Source: Curtobacterium luteum (GTDB lineage: Bacteria; Actinomycetota; Actinomycetes; Actinomycetales; Microbacteriaceae). Taken from it: DNA of 64,000 bases. A program made the position numbers and the translations under genes. The stretch is taken from contig NZ_BMOI01000008.1 of the NCBI RefSeq assembly GCF_014646995.1, forward strand, positions 62,001-126,000. The letters run 5' to 3'. Below are positions 50,464 to 59,724 of the stretch, piece by piece (the first letter of the stretch is position 1; the number at the start of each line of letters is the position of its first letter). The notes under the pieces are model-generated. The model saw nothing but the letters and a program-made list of their open reading frames with translations. It was not told the DNA's origin and searched no databases.

Positions 50464-51771
50464 TCAGGCCCCGTCCGCTCGTGGCGCCGCCTCGAGCTCC
50501 GTCGCGACCACGCGCGGTGCCTCGGACATGAAGCGCCGGACGTCGAGGTCGACGATGATGTCCTGCGGCCGCAACGGACGCGTCAGGTAGAGGCCGTCGA
50601 GGGAGGTCAGCCGCGACAGCGCGACGTACGTCTGCCCGGCGCTGAACACGCGGTTGCCGAGGTCGACCACGGCCCGGTCGTAGGTGCTCCCCTGCGACTT
50701 GTGGATCGTCACCGCCCACGCGAGGCGGAGCGGGAACTGCTGGAACTCCCCCACGGTGTCCTTCTTCAGTTCCTTCTTGTCCGGATCGTAGGAGTACTTG
50801 AACTTCTCCCACACGGAGGGCTGGACCTCGAAGGACTCCCCGTCGACGTCCACCCAGACGGTGTCGCGGATGGTCGTGACGACGCCGAGCGTCCCGTTCA
50901 CCCAGCGCTGGTCGGGGTCGTTGCGGAGGAACATGACGTGCGCGCCCGGCTTCAGCTCGAGGGCCTCGTCCGCCGGGAAGTTCCGCCCGCCGAAGTCGCC
51001 GTTGACGTCGGCACGTGCGGTCTTGACCTTGCCGGGCAGCCGATCGAGGGCGGCCTTGTTGATCCGGGCCACCGTGTCGTTCCGGGTGGCGAGGGTGATC
51101 GCGTCGTCGGGAGCCGACCGCGCGCCGGCGGCGTTGAGCCGGCCGGCGATGTCCGCGGTCACCCGTCCGTGCCGCACGGCGGTGAGCATCGCCGCGAAGG
51201 CGTCATCCCGCTGCCGGTGCACGGTCGCGAGCTCGACGATGTGCAGCTCGGCCTCGAGCCAGACCTTCGCGTCGAAGAACCACATCGACCGGTAGTGGTC
51301 GGTGAAGTAGGCGCGCTCGTCCCCGTCGCCCGGCACCGGTGGCAGCTGGTACGGGTCACCGAACATGACGACCTGCACGCCGCCGAAGGCCTCGAACTGC
51401 CGGCCGCGGGCCTTACGGAGCGATCGGTCCATCGCGTCGAGGAGGTCGGCGTTCACCATCGAGACCTCGTCGATCACGAGGGTGTCGATCGTGTTGAGGA
51501 GCTTGCGGGTGTCCGGGCCCTGCCGGAGCTCGGCGTCGGCGATGAGGCCGATCGGCAGCCGGAACAGCGAGTGGATCGTCTGTCCGCCGACGTTCAGGGC
51601 CGCGACCCCGGTCGGGGCGCAGATCACCACCTGCTTCTCGGTGTGCCACGACAGGTGGTTCAGCAGGGTCGACTTGCCGGTACCCGCGCGCCCGGTGATG
51701 AAGACGTGGTCACGGGTGTGCTCGATGTACTCGAAGACCGCCCGCTGCTCGGCACTGAGCTCGACCGTCAC
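50464..51771 (-). CDS. PIF1-like / RecD-like ATP-dependent DNA helicase
   Basis: 435 residues, superfamily 1. Walker A FITGRAGTGKSTLL (about residue 23), Walker B TLVIDEVSMV, GDPYQLPPV, and the C-terminal UvrD-type motif AWAVTIHKSQGSTYD with VALSRLTSLDGL. Probably a 5'-3' helicase acting in DNA repair or G-quadruplex resolution. GTG start 51771 overlaps the CopD-CtaG stop (GTGA), an odd but clear translational coupling. Confidence 0.9.
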   Translation of the reverse strand: MTVELSAEQRAVFEYIEHTRDHVFITGRAGTGKSTLLNHLSWHTEKQVVICAPTGVAALNVGGQTIHSLFRLPIGLIADAELRQGPDTRKLLNTIDTLVIDEVSMVNADLLDAMDRSLRKARGRQFEAFGGVQVVMFGDPYQLPPVPGDGDERAYFTDHYRSMWFFDAKVWLEAELHIVELATVHRQRDDAFAAMLTAVRHGRVTADIAGRLNAAGARSAPDDAITLATRNDTVARINKAALDRLPGKVKTARADVNGDFGGRNFPADEALELKPGAHVMFLRNDPDQRWVNGTLGVVTTIRDTVWVDVDGESFEVQPSVWEKFKYSYDPDKKELKKDTVGEFQQFPLRLAWAVTIHKSQGSTYDRAVVDLGNRVFSAGQTYVALSRLTSLDGLYLTRPLRPQDIIVDLDVRRFMSEAPRVVATELEAAPRADGA

Positions 51772-53954
51772 GGTGCGCCCGCCCCGTGATCGGGACCCGG
51801 TCGGGAGGCGCGGATAGCCTCCGCCTCGGTGCCCGGCGCGTCGACGTGGTCGGCCGACTCCGTCCGGGCGACGTCGCTGTCGGGGCTCTCGTCGTCGAAG
51901 TCGTCGTCCGGGTCCGCGATGTGGCTCGACGTCGAACCATGATCCCGACCTCGAACCATGCGCCCGCCGTGTTCGACGTCGGTTCCGTGGTCCGGTGCGG
52001 CAGCCTCGTCGCGCACGGAACGCGGGACCGCCGACCGCGACGCCCCGGCCCCTGCCCCGGCGGCCGTCGCGGCTCCGTCCCGACGGAGCCGCACGAGCAC
52101 CACGACGACGACCAGGACCAGCAGTGCCACCCCCGCGACCACGAGCACCGCGCCGCCGCGAGCCTGGTCCACGAGCGGGTCCGGCCCCCACGTCCGGCCC
52201 ATCGCACCGAACCACGACGCCTGCAGCAGCCCCAGCGGCCCGCGCATCGCGACACCGAGGGACACGAGCCCGGCGGCGACGACGACCCCGCCGACGATCC
52301 GCACGACCGCCGCCGACCGGCTGGCACGACCCGCTCCGGCAGCGACGGGTGTGAGCAGCCCCGGCAGTGCGATGATCCCGACGAGCAGGAACACGACGTC
52401 GACCACCGTGCGCCCGGTGGGGTCGCTCACCGACCAACGGAGCACCTGGGTGTCGAAGTACACCCACCACACCGCGGCGAGCAGGACGAAGGCCGGGAAC
52501 GGCTGCACGAGGTAGCGCACGACGGCGTTGTCCACGAGCACGCCGGTCCACTCGCGCACCCCCGTACTGCCGTCGTCGCGCGGGTGGACCGCAGCCCGGA
52601 CGAGCCGGACGGGCGCAGCCGCCCACGCCAGCGCCGGGACGACGAGCCCGAGCAGCACGTGCGCACCGACGTTCGCCGACACGAGGAACCGGTCGTACGT
52701 GTGGAGCGAGCCCGAGGTCGCGAGGACCAGACACACGACGGCGATGCCCGCTGCGACCTGGCGTCGGACGGGCCACGTCGCACCGCGGCGGCGCAGTCGA
52801 ACGACCCCGGCCGTGTAGGTGGCGGCGAGCAGGACGGCCGCCATGAGCCAGAAGAGGTCGACGTTCCACGCGGTCAGCCACCCCCAGGCGCCGGGCGCGT
52901 GGGGCAGCGGGTCGTCGGTGAGGAGCTCGGCCGGCGTCGGGTCGGTCGTCTTGCTCAGCGCGATCTGGTCGGTCGGCGTCTCGGTCCGGCCGAGCGCTGC
53001 CGCGAACCCGGACGCCACGCCCATCACCGCGAGCTCGGTCACGACGAGCACCCAGAACGTCCGTCGGCCCTCCGGCCGGGTGGAGAGCGCTCGGATCGCC
53101 CGACGACGCTGCACGGCGCCGAGGACCCCCATCGCGACGATCGCCCCGATCTTGACGAGGACGAGGATGCCGTACGGCGTGAGGAGGTTCGGGAACGTCC
53201 CGACCCGGATCTGCGCGGAGGCCGTCCCGGAGACCGCGACGAGCACGAAGCACCCCAGCGCGATGCTCGAGTAACGCCCGACGACGAACGGGAGCCGGTC
53301 CGCGTCGAGCACCGGGCGGACGAGCGCGAGCATCACGAGGCCGCCGACCCAGAGCGCGGCGCCGACCAGGTGGAGGCCGAGTGCGGTGACCGCGGCGTCG
53401 TGGCTCGCGGTGCCGGCGGCGTGCCCCTGCTGCGCGAGCGGGATCAGGCCGACCATCGAGACCCCGGCGGTCAGGGCGACCATGCCCCGGGACCGGACGG
53501 CGAAGCAGAGCACCGTGACCGCAGCGGCGACGAGCACGGTGACGAGCCAGGCGAGCCCGAGGTCGGTGCCGGTGAGGAAGACCCCCATCGACTGCCCGAA
53601 CTGCTCGTCGAGCGACACCTGCGACCCGGCGACGCTGAGGAAGGTGAAGAACGTCGCGACGACGCTCGCCACGGTCCAGACGCCGGCCGCCCCGGCGGCG
53701 ACGTCGATCGCGCGGTCCCACTCCCGGGCCGTCCGCGAGAACCCGATCGTGGCCAGCGCGAGGCCGCCGATGGTGGCGGCTGCGGCCAGGTCGACGATCA
53801 TGCGCGCGATGGGCAGCCCGAAGCGGACCGCGGCACCGGGGTCGGCGATGAGCGCGGGGTTCGCTCCCCCACCGACCACGAGGGCGATGAGCAGCGAGAA
53901 GAACGCGGCGAGCAGCAGCACGGCGGGGCCGATGGTGCGCGCGATCCGGTTCAC
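51768..53954 (-). CDS. CopD-CtaG fusion membrane protein, second copy
   Basis: 728 residues. CopD-like N-terminal half with GHAAGTASHDAAVTALGLHLVGAALWVGG, CtaG-like C-terminal half (HTYDRFLVSANVGAHVLLGLVVPALAWAAAPV). It diverges from the copy at 32566: fewer His in the CtaG half and a 130-residue acidic C-terminal tail (DDDFDDESPDSDVA) ending AIRASRPGPDHGAGAP, where RASRP is a family-A half-site. Leaderless GTG start: TAGGCT (53966-53961) is 6 nt upstream. Confidence 0.85.
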   Translation of the reverse strand: MNRIARTIGPAVLLLAAFFSLLIALVVGGGANPALIADPGAAVRFGLPIARMIVDLAAAATIGGLALATIGFSRTAREWDRAIDVAAGAAGVWTVASVVATFFTFLSVAGSQVSLDEQFGQSMGVFLTGTDLGLAWLVTVLVAAAVTVLCFAVRSRGMVALTAGVSMVGLIPLAQQGHAAGTASHDAAVTALGLHLVGAALWVGGLVMLALVRPVLDADRLPFVVGRYSSIALGCFVLVAVSGTASAQIRVGTFPNLLTPYGILVLVKIGAIVAMGVLGAVQRRRAIRALSTRPEGRRTFWVLVVTELAVMGVASGFAAALGRTETPTDQIALSKTTDPTPAELLTDDPLPHAPGAWGWLTAWNVDLFWLMAAVLLAATYTAGVVRLRRRGATWPVRRQVAAGIAVVCLVLATSGSLHTYDRFLVSANVGAHVLLGLVVPALAWAAAPVRLVRAAVHPRDDGSTGVREWTGVLVDNAVVRYLVQPFPAFVLLAAVWWVYFDTQVLRWSVSDPTGRTVVDVVFLLVGIIALPGLLTPVAAGAGRASRSAAVVRIVGGVVVAAGLVSLGVAMRGPLGLLQASWFGAMGRTWGPDPLVDQARGGAVLVVAGVALLVLVVVVVLVRLRRDGAATAAGAGAGASRSAVPRSVRDEAAAPDHGTDVEHGGRMVRGRDHGSTSSHIADPDDDFDDESPDSDVARTESADHVDAPGTEAEAIRASRPGPDHGAGAP

Positions 53955-54093
53955 CCGACAAGCCTAGGCGGTGCCCACCCGGCCACAGAACCCGGCGGGC
54001 CGACCTGTGGACGGCGATCCGGGCCTCCCGGCGGTGTGGACGGACCGGCCGCGGGACGGACGGACCGGCGGGACCGTCCCCGGACATGCGAAA

Positions 54094-54113
54094 GGGACGG
54101 CCGCAGCCGTCCC
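54094..54113 (-). terminator. Terminator of the HU gene
   Basis: GGGACGGC (54094-54101) pairs with GCCGTCCC (54106-54113), 4-nt loop, followed on the minus strand by TTT. 19 bp beyond the HU stop. Confidence 0.8.
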
Positions 54114-54132
54114 CCTCACCAGCAGGTCCGTG

Positions 54133-54420
54133 TTACTTGACAGCAGCCTTGAGCTTCGAGCCGGCGCTGACCTTGACCGAGTCGCTCGCGGCGATCTCGA
54201 TGGCCTCGCCCGTCTGCGGGTTGCGGCCGGTGCGCGCGGCACGGTGGGTCTTCTCGAAGGCGATCCAGCCGGGGATCGTGACCTTGGTGCCGTCGGCGAC
54301 CGAGCTCGAGACGACGCTGAACAGAGCGTCGACGACGCCGTTCACGGTGGCCTGGCTCTGGCCGGACTCCTGCGCGACGGCAGCGACGAGCTCGGTACGG
54401 TTCAGGGACTTGTCAGCCAT
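54133..54420 (-). CDS. hup: HU-family DNA-binding protein
   Basis: 95-residue nucleoid protein of the short (non-tailed) HU type. Family features: SLNRTELVAAVAQESG, the GWIAFEKTHRAARTGRNPQTGE arm-and-signature region. Binds and bends DNA non-specifically. ATG at 54420 after GAGGAGGACATCC. A TAGGTT -10 lies at 54496-54491, leader about 65 nt. Confidence 0.96.
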   Translation of the reverse strand: MADKSLNRTELVAAVAQESGQSQATVNGVVDALFSVVSSSVADGTKVTIPGWIAFEKTHRAARTGRNPQTGEAIEIAASDSVKVSAGSKLKAAVK

Positions 54421-54606
54421 TGGATGTCCTCCTCGGACTTCTTCGGTATGTGTCGGGCCATCAGGCGCGATGCCCGTGGAACCGGGGTCGAACCTACCAG
54501 CCGTCCGGGGCGTTTCCGTCCGACTCGCCCGGATTTCCGGGCCTGTCGCGGGTTCAACGGGTCAGATGTGGCCGATGTGACGAGCGATGTACCCCGGACA
54601 CGGCGA

Positions 54607-54636
54607 ACGCCCCGCCACCAGCAGGTGACGGGGCGT
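54607..54636 (-). terminator. Terminator of the rpmB-rpmG-rpsN operon
   Basis: 13-bp stem 54607-54619/54624-54636 with one G-U pair and a 4-nt loop, 17 bp beyond the rpsN stop. Confidence 0.75.
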
Positions 54637-54653
54637 CCGACGGGGGTGTGTGC

Positions 54654-54959
54654 TTACCAGGAGCTCTTCGTGATGCCCGGCAGCTCGCCACGGTGGGCCA
54701 TGTCGCGGAAACGGACACGGCTGATGCCGTACTCACCGAGGTGGCCACGGGGGCGACCGTCGATGGCGTCGCGGTTGCGGTAGCGGACCGGCGACGCGTC
54801 GCGCGGGAGCTTCTGCAGGCCGACGCGGGCGGCCTCACGCGACTCGTCGGTGCCGTTCGGGTCCACGAGGGCCTTCTTCAGCTCGAGACGACGCTCGGCG
54901 TAGCGCGCGATGACCTCGGCGCGCTGGTTGTTCTTCGCGATCTTGCTCTTCTTCGCCAT
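54654..54959 (-). CDS. rpsN: 30S ribosomal protein S14, zinc-independent type
   Basis: 101 residues, the long form without a CXXC zinc ribbon (short forms have about 61 residues with four Cys). Typical [13 protein letters not shown] start and [17 protein letters not shown] end. Two nt after rpmG. In actinobacteria this form is often the paralogue induced by zinc limitation; see the zinc-uptake operon nearby. Confidence 0.97.
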   Translation of the reverse strand: MAKKSKIAKNNQRAEVIARYAERRLELKKALVDPNGTDESREAARVGLQKLPRDASPVRYRNRDAIDGRPRGHLGEYGISRVRFRDMAHRGELPGITKSSW

Positions 54960-54961
54960 GC

Positions 54962-55132
54962 TTAGCGCTCCTCACGGAAGTCGACGTGCTTGCGGACCAC
55001 CGGGTCGTACTTCTTGAGCACGAGACGGTCCGGGTTGTTGCGACGGTTCTTCTTGGTCACGTAGGTGAACCCGGTGCCCGCCGTGGAGCGGAGCTTGATG
55101 ATCGGACGGATGTCCTGACCCTTTTTCGCCAT
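54962..55132 (-). CDS. rpmG: 50S ribosomal protein L33, zinc-independent type
   Basis: 56 residues, no cysteines; residues such as [20 protein letters not shown] and [11 protein letters not shown] are typical. Its ATG overlaps the rpmB stop by one base (TGATG). Confidence 0.97.
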   Translation of the reverse strand: MAKKGQDIRPIIKLRSTAGTGFTYVTKKNRRNNPDRLVLKKYDPVVRKHVDFREER

Positions 55133-55368
55133 CAGATCTTCTCCCCACGGGCGAGGAGATCCTTGACGACGGACTCGATGCCGCGTGCGTCGATCACCTT
55201 GATGCCCTTCGCGCTGAGCGTGAGCGTGACGTTACGACGAAGCGAGGGCACGTAGTACGTCTTCTTCTGCACGTTCGGGTCGAAGCGACGCTTCGTCCGG
55301 CGGTGCGAGTGCGAGATGTTGTGACCGAAGCCGGGGGTGGCGCCGGTCACCTGGCACACTGCTGCCAT
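55132..55368 (-). CDS. rpmB: 50S ribosomal protein L28
   Basis: 78 residues with [20 protein letters not shown]. Only one cysteine (VCQVTG), so it cannot form the zinc ribbon of C+ L28. First gene of rpmB-rpmG-rpsN. Start ATG 55368 with CAGGAGGAAACC upstream. Confidence 0.97.
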   Translation of the reverse strand: MAAVCQVTGATPGFGHNISHSHRRTKRRFDPNVQKKTYYVPSLRRNVTLTLSAKGIKVIDARGIESVVKDLLARGEKI

Positions 55369-55386
55369 GGTTTCCTCCTGAGTACC

Positions 55387-55630
55387 GTGCGGTCGGACGA
55401 CCGCACCCAAGGTCACTTGCCTGGTGCACACGCGCTGTCACTGCCCACGAGGGGCCGGTCGAGCGAGGGGGTTGTGCGCACCGCCCAGTCCCGCAGCCCC
55501 TGTCGAAGGGACCGTGGGCACCGCGCGACCGCGGCGTTCGCGACGGTCGGAGGGCTTGGTAACGAGCTGTTCTCCGCGCAGGCGCGGAGGACCAAGGGAA
55601 GACTCTACGCGAGCCTCGGGCGTGTCGCAA
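55387..55630 (-). promoter_or_regulatory. Promoter and long leader of the ribosomal protein operon
   Basis: -35 TTGCGA (55630-55625), 17-nt spacer, -10 TAGAGT (55607-55602). The leader to rpmB is about 225 nt, long for this genome, and ends with a perfect 9-bp hairpin GTGCGGTCG/CGACCGCAC (55387-55406) just upstream of the ribosome site. This may be an autoregulatory site. No Zur-like palindrome is visible here. Upstream to 55882 I see only a family-A half-site near 55666 and no gene. Confidence 0.6.
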
Positions 55631-55882
55631 GCCGGGCGGGTGAGCGCGTGCGTGCCTGCGTCGGCCGGGAGGCACGGTGCGGGTCCGGCGGGCCGGTTCC
55701 ACTCGCGTGGCAGCGCGGCGCTCGTGCGGGCGCGGCGCTCGTGAGGTCACGACACCCCGCTCGTGGATGCTGGCAGGTCAACAACGGTCGCTTCGCCGAC
55801 GACAGTGCGACGGTTCGTGACCGGTCGGCGTCCGTACAGCGGGGCGTCGCGACCGCCCGAGCGGGCCGCACCCACCGGGCCG

Positions 55883-56578
55883 CTACGGCCCGTCGATCGG
55901 CTTCGGCGCGAGCGCCTGCACCATGAGCTCGCCGAGCTCCCGCGGCGCGGTGAACATCGGCCAGTGTCCGGTGTCGAGCCCCACGATCGTGAGGTCCTCG
56001 GTCGCCACGAGCTCGGCCGCCCATGCCTGGTGGTCCGCCACCATCGCGGCGAGGTCCGACGCCGGCATCTCGCACGAGATCACCGTCGCCGGGATCGCGT
56101 GCCGCGCCGGGTCCGCGTAGTGGAACGGGTCCGAGGGCAGCGCCGCGGGCTCGGGGACCGCACGACGCTCGAACGCCTCGCGGAGCGCCGGCGTCATGCC
56201 CCGGACGGTCGGCTCCTCCCACACGTCCCACGACGGCAGCGGGACGACGCCGTCCACCACGGGCAGCTCGTCGTTGACGCACCCGCCCTCGGGTCCGGGG
56301 AACGTGTCGACGTAGAGCAGGTGCGCCACGAGCGACGGCCGCTGGTCGGCTGCCATGAAGGCGATGGGGCCAGCGCCGGAGTGTCCCGCGAGCACGACCG
56401 GTTCCTCGGCCGTCGCGACCTCGTCGAGCAGTGCCACGAGCGCGGCGACCTGCGCGTCGAGCGAGTCGCCCGTCCGGGTCACCGCCTGCACCGAGTGGCC
56501 GGCTGCGACCAGCACCGGAGCGACGTCGTCCCACGCACTCGCGTCGAGCCAGAACCCTGGCACCAGGATCACGTGCAT
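55883..56578 (-). CDS. Alpha/beta hydrolase
   Basis: 231-residue esterase-like hydrolase. Nucleophile elbow GHSGAG (Ser about residue 67), catalytic His in LDTGHWPMF near the C-terminus, oxyanion region LVPGFWLDASAWDDV at the start. Resembles salicylate-esterase-like/carboxylesterase proteins; substrate unknown. Lies 10 bp after the Fur-family gene on the same strand. Confidence 0.87.
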   Translation of the reverse strand: MHVILVPGFWLDASAWDDVAPVLVAAGHSVQAVTRTGDSLDAQVAALVALLDEVATAEEPVVLAGHSGAGPIAFMAADQRPSLVAHLLYVDTFPGPEGGCVNDELPVVDGVVPLPSWDVWEEPTVRGMTPALREAFERRAVPEPAALPSDPFHYADPARHAIPATVISCEMPASDLAAMVADHQAWAAELVATEDLTIVGLDTGHWPMFTAPRELGELMVQALAPKPIDGP

Positions 56579-56588
56579 GTCCCGCAGG

Positions 56589-57002
56589 CTACGCGCCCGC
56601 CCGCGCCGCGGTGCACGCGGCGCACTCGCCGAAGATGTCGACGACGTGGCTCGCGTTCGTGAAGCCGTGCTGCGCCGCGACCTCCTGCGCCCACCGCTCG
56701 ACGGGGTCCGCCTCGATCTCGACCGTGCGACCGCAGTTCCGGCAGATGAGGTGGTGGTGGTGCGCGTCGGTCGTGCACGCGCGGTACAGGGACTCGCCGT
56801 CCTGCTGCAGCGAGTCGGCGTCCCCCTCCGCGGCGAGGTCGGCCAACGCCCGGTAGACGGTCGCGAGTCCGATGGTCGAGCCGCCCTCGCGGAGGTGCTG
56901 GTGGAGCGCCTGCGCGCTCACGAATCCCTCGGTCGAGCCGAGGGCGCCGCGGACGGCCTCCCGCTGCCAGGTGTTCCGCTTGGGCTTCTGCACGGCGTTC
57001 AC
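56589..57002 (-). CDS. zur: Fur-family regulator, probably Zur
   Basis: 137 residues. Winged helix (LREGGSTIGLATVYRALADL) and metal-binding C-terminal part with AHHHHLICRNCG and ECAACTAARA: two CXXC pairs for structural zinc and His for sensing. Encoded in the zinc-ABC operon; GTG start 57002 overlaps the permease stop (GTGA). With zinc it probably represses the box at 59738-59754. Confidence 0.9.
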   Translation of the reverse strand: MNAVQKPKRNTWQREAVRGALGSTEGFVSAQALHQHLREGGSTIGLATVYRALADLAAEGDADSLQQDGESLYRACTTDAHHHHLICRNCGRTVEIEADPVERWAQEVAAQHGFTNASHVVDIFGECAACTAARAGA

Positions 57003-57931
57003 GCGCTGGCTCCGATCTTCGTGTCCACTCCGGCACCGGTCTGGAGGCCCGGATCGCCTCCGCCGTCCCGCTCGCGCCCGGCGACCCGGTCGCGTCCGCG
57101 GCGGTCCTTCCGCGCTCCGACGATGCGGCACACGACCCAGATGGCGAAGGAGATCGTGGTGACGTAGGGGCTGATCGGCAGGCCGCCGCCGAGGGCGAGC
57201 AGGATGCCGCCGACCACCGAGGTGACGGCGAACACGGTCGACAGCACCGGCACCACGACCGGGTGCGAGGTCAGGCGGAGCGCCGCGGCGGCCGGTGTGA
57301 CGAGCAGCGAGAGCACGAGGAGCGCGCCGACGATCTGCACCGAGACCGCGGTGGCGAGGCCGAGCACGAGCATGAACACGATCGCGAGCGTCCGCACCGG
57401 GATGCCCGCCGCGGCGGCGACGTCGGGATCGACGGACGAGAACATCAGCGGGCGCCAGACGACGAGCAGGGTCGCGACGACGATCGCGGCGATGACGACG
57501 AGGAAGGTCAGCTGCGGGTTGTCGACCGACACGATCTGCCCGGTCAACAGGCCGAACTTGTTCGCCGCCCGCCCCTTGTAGAGCGCGAGGCAGAGGATGC
57601 CGAGCCCGAGCCCGAACGGCATGAGCACGGCGATGATCGAGTTGCGCTCCCGCGCCCGTGACCCGAGCAGCCCGATGAGCAGCGCCGCGATGACCGAGCC
57701 GACGAGCGACCCGGTCACGACGTTGACGCCCAGCAGCAGCGACGCGGAGGCCCCCGCGAACGAGAGCTCCGAGATGCCGTGCACGGCGAACGGCATGTTG
57801 CGGGCGATGACGAACGGGCCGATGAGCCCGCCGACGATGCCGAGCACCGCGCCCGCCCAGATCGAGTTCTGCACGAGCACCAGGAGCTCGCCGTAGTCCT
57901 GGAAGGAGAACACCTGCGACCACACGTCCAT
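56999..57931 (-). CDS. znuB: Metal ABC transporter permease (ZnuB-like)
   Basis: 310 residues, eight or so helices; ABC-3 family. MPFAVHGISELSFAGASASLLLG and SVDPDVAAAAGIPVRTLAIVF are typical. The C-terminal extension after RIVGARKDRRGRDR is repeat-derived in part (family-A half-site near 57045). Start ATG 57931 overlaps the ATPase stop (TGATG). Confidence 0.92.
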   Translation of the reverse strand: MDVWSQVFSFQDYGELLVLVQNSIWAGAVLGIVGGLIGPFVIARNMPFAVHGISELSFAGASASLLLGVNVVTGSLVGSVIAALLIGLLGSRARERNSIIAVLMPFGLGLGILCLALYKGRAANKFGLLTGQIVSVDNPQLTFLVVIAAIVVATLLVVWRPLMFSSVDPDVAAAAGIPVRTLAIVFMLVLGLATAVSVQIVGALLVLSLLVTPAAAALRLTSHPVVVPVLSTVFAVTSVVGGILLALGGGLPISPYVTTISFAIWVVCRIVGARKDRRGRDRVAGRERDGGGDPGLQTGAGVDTKIGASA

Positions 57932-58809
57932 CAGATCCGCCCTTCGTCCGGCACGACCGCGTGCGGGTCCGGGTCGCAGTGGTGGTCGTGGGCGGCCTCG
58001 TTCGCCCCGACGATGACGATCCGCCCCATGGTCCGCACGACGTCCACGGGCGTGCCGTAGAGGTCGCTGAGCACGTCGGAGCGGAGGACCTCGTCGGGCG
58101 CACCGATCCGGAAGCGCCCGCCGGCGATGTAGAGCACCCGGTCGACCACGTCGAGGATCGGGTTGACGTCGTGCGTCACGAAGAGCACCGCCGCGTCCCG
58201 CTGTCGACGCTGCCGGTCGATGAGCTCGGTCACGCCGCGCTGGTGCCGCAGGTCGAGCGAGATGAGGGGTTCGTCGCAGAGGAGCAGCGCGGGATCGGCG
58301 GCGATGGCCTGCCCGACGCGGGTGCGCTGCTGCTCGCCGCCGGAGAGCTCGGCGACCGGGGCGTCCGCGAACGCCGTCGCACCGACCTCGTCGAGGATGC
58401 GGTCGATCCGGGCCCGGGCCGCACGGGACACCGGCCGGACACCCCATCGGTGTCCGGTAACGCCCTGGGCGACCATGTCCCGTGCGCGGAGGGGCGTCCC
58501 GGCCTCCATCAGGCGTTGCTGCGGGATGTACCCGATCCGTCGGTGTCCGCGACGCACCGGCTGCCCGAGGAACGACATCGAGCCGCTCGTCAGCCGCTGC
58601 TGGCCGAGCACGGTCCGCAGGAGCGAGGTCTTGCCGGCGCCGTTCGGTCCGAGCACCGCGAGGAACTCCCCCGGCGCGACGTCGAGGTCCAGGTGGGACC
58701 ACAGCGGTCGCACACCGTAGGAGAGCGCCGCGTCACGCAGGGCGAGCACGGCGGAACCGCCACGGCCCGAGGCCGCGGCGGTCCGCGAGGAGGTCTGGAC
58801 GGTCGTCAC
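57931..58809 (-). CDS. znuC: Metal ABC transporter ATP-binding protein (ZnuC-like)
   Basis: 292 residues. Walker A LGPNGAGKTSLL (about residue 52), signature LSGGEQQR, Walker B LLLCDEPLISLDL, H-loop FVTHDVN. A His-rich C-terminal tail (EAAHDHHCDPDPH) may bind zinc. GTG start 58809 overlaps the binding-protein stop (GTGA). Confidence 0.93.
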   Translation of the reverse strand: MTTVQTSSRTAAASGRGGSAVLALRDAALSYGVRPLWSHLDLDVAPGEFLAVLGPNGAGKTSLLRTVLGQQRLTSGSMSFLGQPVRRGHRRIGYIPQQRLMEAGTPLRARDMVAQGVTGHRWGVRPVSRAARARIDRILDEVGATAFADAPVAELSGGEQQRTRVGQAIAADPALLLCDEPLISLDLRHQRGVTELIDRQRRQRDAAVLFVTHDVNPILDVVDRVLYIAGGRFRIGAPDEVLRSDVLSDLYGTPVDVVRTMGRIVIVGANEAAHDHHCDPDPHAVVPDEGRI

Positions 58810-59717
58810 TTCGCCAGCGCCGCCGTCACCGCGTCGATGTTCGCCTGCTGCCACGAGACGTAATCCTCCCCCTTCGGGAGCGTCTCCGTGACACCGACGA
58901 CCGGGACACCGGCCTGGTCGGCTGCCTTCTTGACCTGCTCGGTCTCCGGGCTGGACGTCTGCTCGTTGTACGCGAGCAGCTTCACGGACTTCTGGCTGAA
59001 GAGCTCGAGCGTGTCGTTGAGGGCGGCCGGCGGGACGTCGTCGCCCTCCTCGATCGCCTCGGAGAACTTCTCGGGCGTGACGTTGTCGAGCCCGATCGCG
59101 TCGAAGAGGTACCCCGGCACGGGCTCGGTGTACGCCACCTCCTCGCCGTCGTACTTCGTCTTGAGCGAGGCCGTCTGCGACTCGAGCTGCTCGAGCTTCC
59201 CGGTGAGGGTCTTCGCGTTCGCCTCGAAGGTGTTCTTGTCCGCACCGTCGAGGTCGCCGAGCCGCGTCGCGACGTCGTCCACGAGCTTCACCATCGTCGG
59301 GTAGTCGTAGAAGACGTGCTCGTTGAACTCGGTGTCGCCACCCTTGTCGAGGCCGGAGAGCTGCACGACGTTGATGGTGTCGGCCTTCGTGTTCGAGGCG
59401 TCCGCGAGGGTCGTCATGAAGTCGTCGTAGCCGCCGCCGTTCTCGATGAGGAGGTCGGCTTTCGACACCGCGAGCTGGGTCTTCGCGCTCGCCTCGAACG
59501 AGTGCGGGTCCTGCGACGGGTCGTCGAGCAAGCTCGTCACCGAGACGTGCTCGCCACCGATCGACTCGACGAGCGAGCCGTACACGTTGGTGGAGGCGAC
59601 GACCTGGATCGTGCCGTCCGAGCTGGCGTCACCGGAGCCGGAGCCGGCCGCGCAGCCGGTCAGGGCGAGCGCGGCTGCGCCGGCGACGAGCGGGAGGACG
59701 AGGAGACGCTGCTGCAT
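58806..59717 (-). CDS. znuA: Zinc ABC transporter substrate-binding lipoprotein (ZnuA-like)
   Basis: 303 residues, cluster A-I binding protein. Signal and lipobox LALTGC near residue 22. Metal ligands expected in DPHSFEAS (His), FNEHVFYD (His) and PVVGVTETLP; zinc rather than manganese is inferred from the Zur box and Fur-family gene. First gene of znuA-znuC-znuB-zur. Promoter at 59754-59725 gives a one-base leader. Confidence 0.93.
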   Translation of the reverse strand: MQQRLLVLPLVAGAAALALTGCAAGSGSGDASSDGTIQVVASTNVYGSLVESIGGEHVSVTSLLDDPSQDPHSFEASAKTQLAVSKADLLIENGGGYDDFMTTLADASNTKADTINVVQLSGLDKGGDTEFNEHVFYDYPTMVKLVDDVATRLGDLDGADKNTFEANAKTLTGKLEQLESQTASLKTKYDGEEVAYTEPVPGYLFDAIGLDNVTPEKFSEAIEEGDDVPPAALNDTLELFSQKSVKLLAYNEQTSSPETEQVKKAADQAGVPVVGVTETLPKGEDYVSWQQANIDAVTAALAK

Positions 59718-59724
59718 GTCGACG

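Noticed and set aside
55369-55882. Zur box upstream of rpmB
   Set aside because: No AT-rich TGATAA/TTATCA-type palindrome is present in the 514-bp gap.
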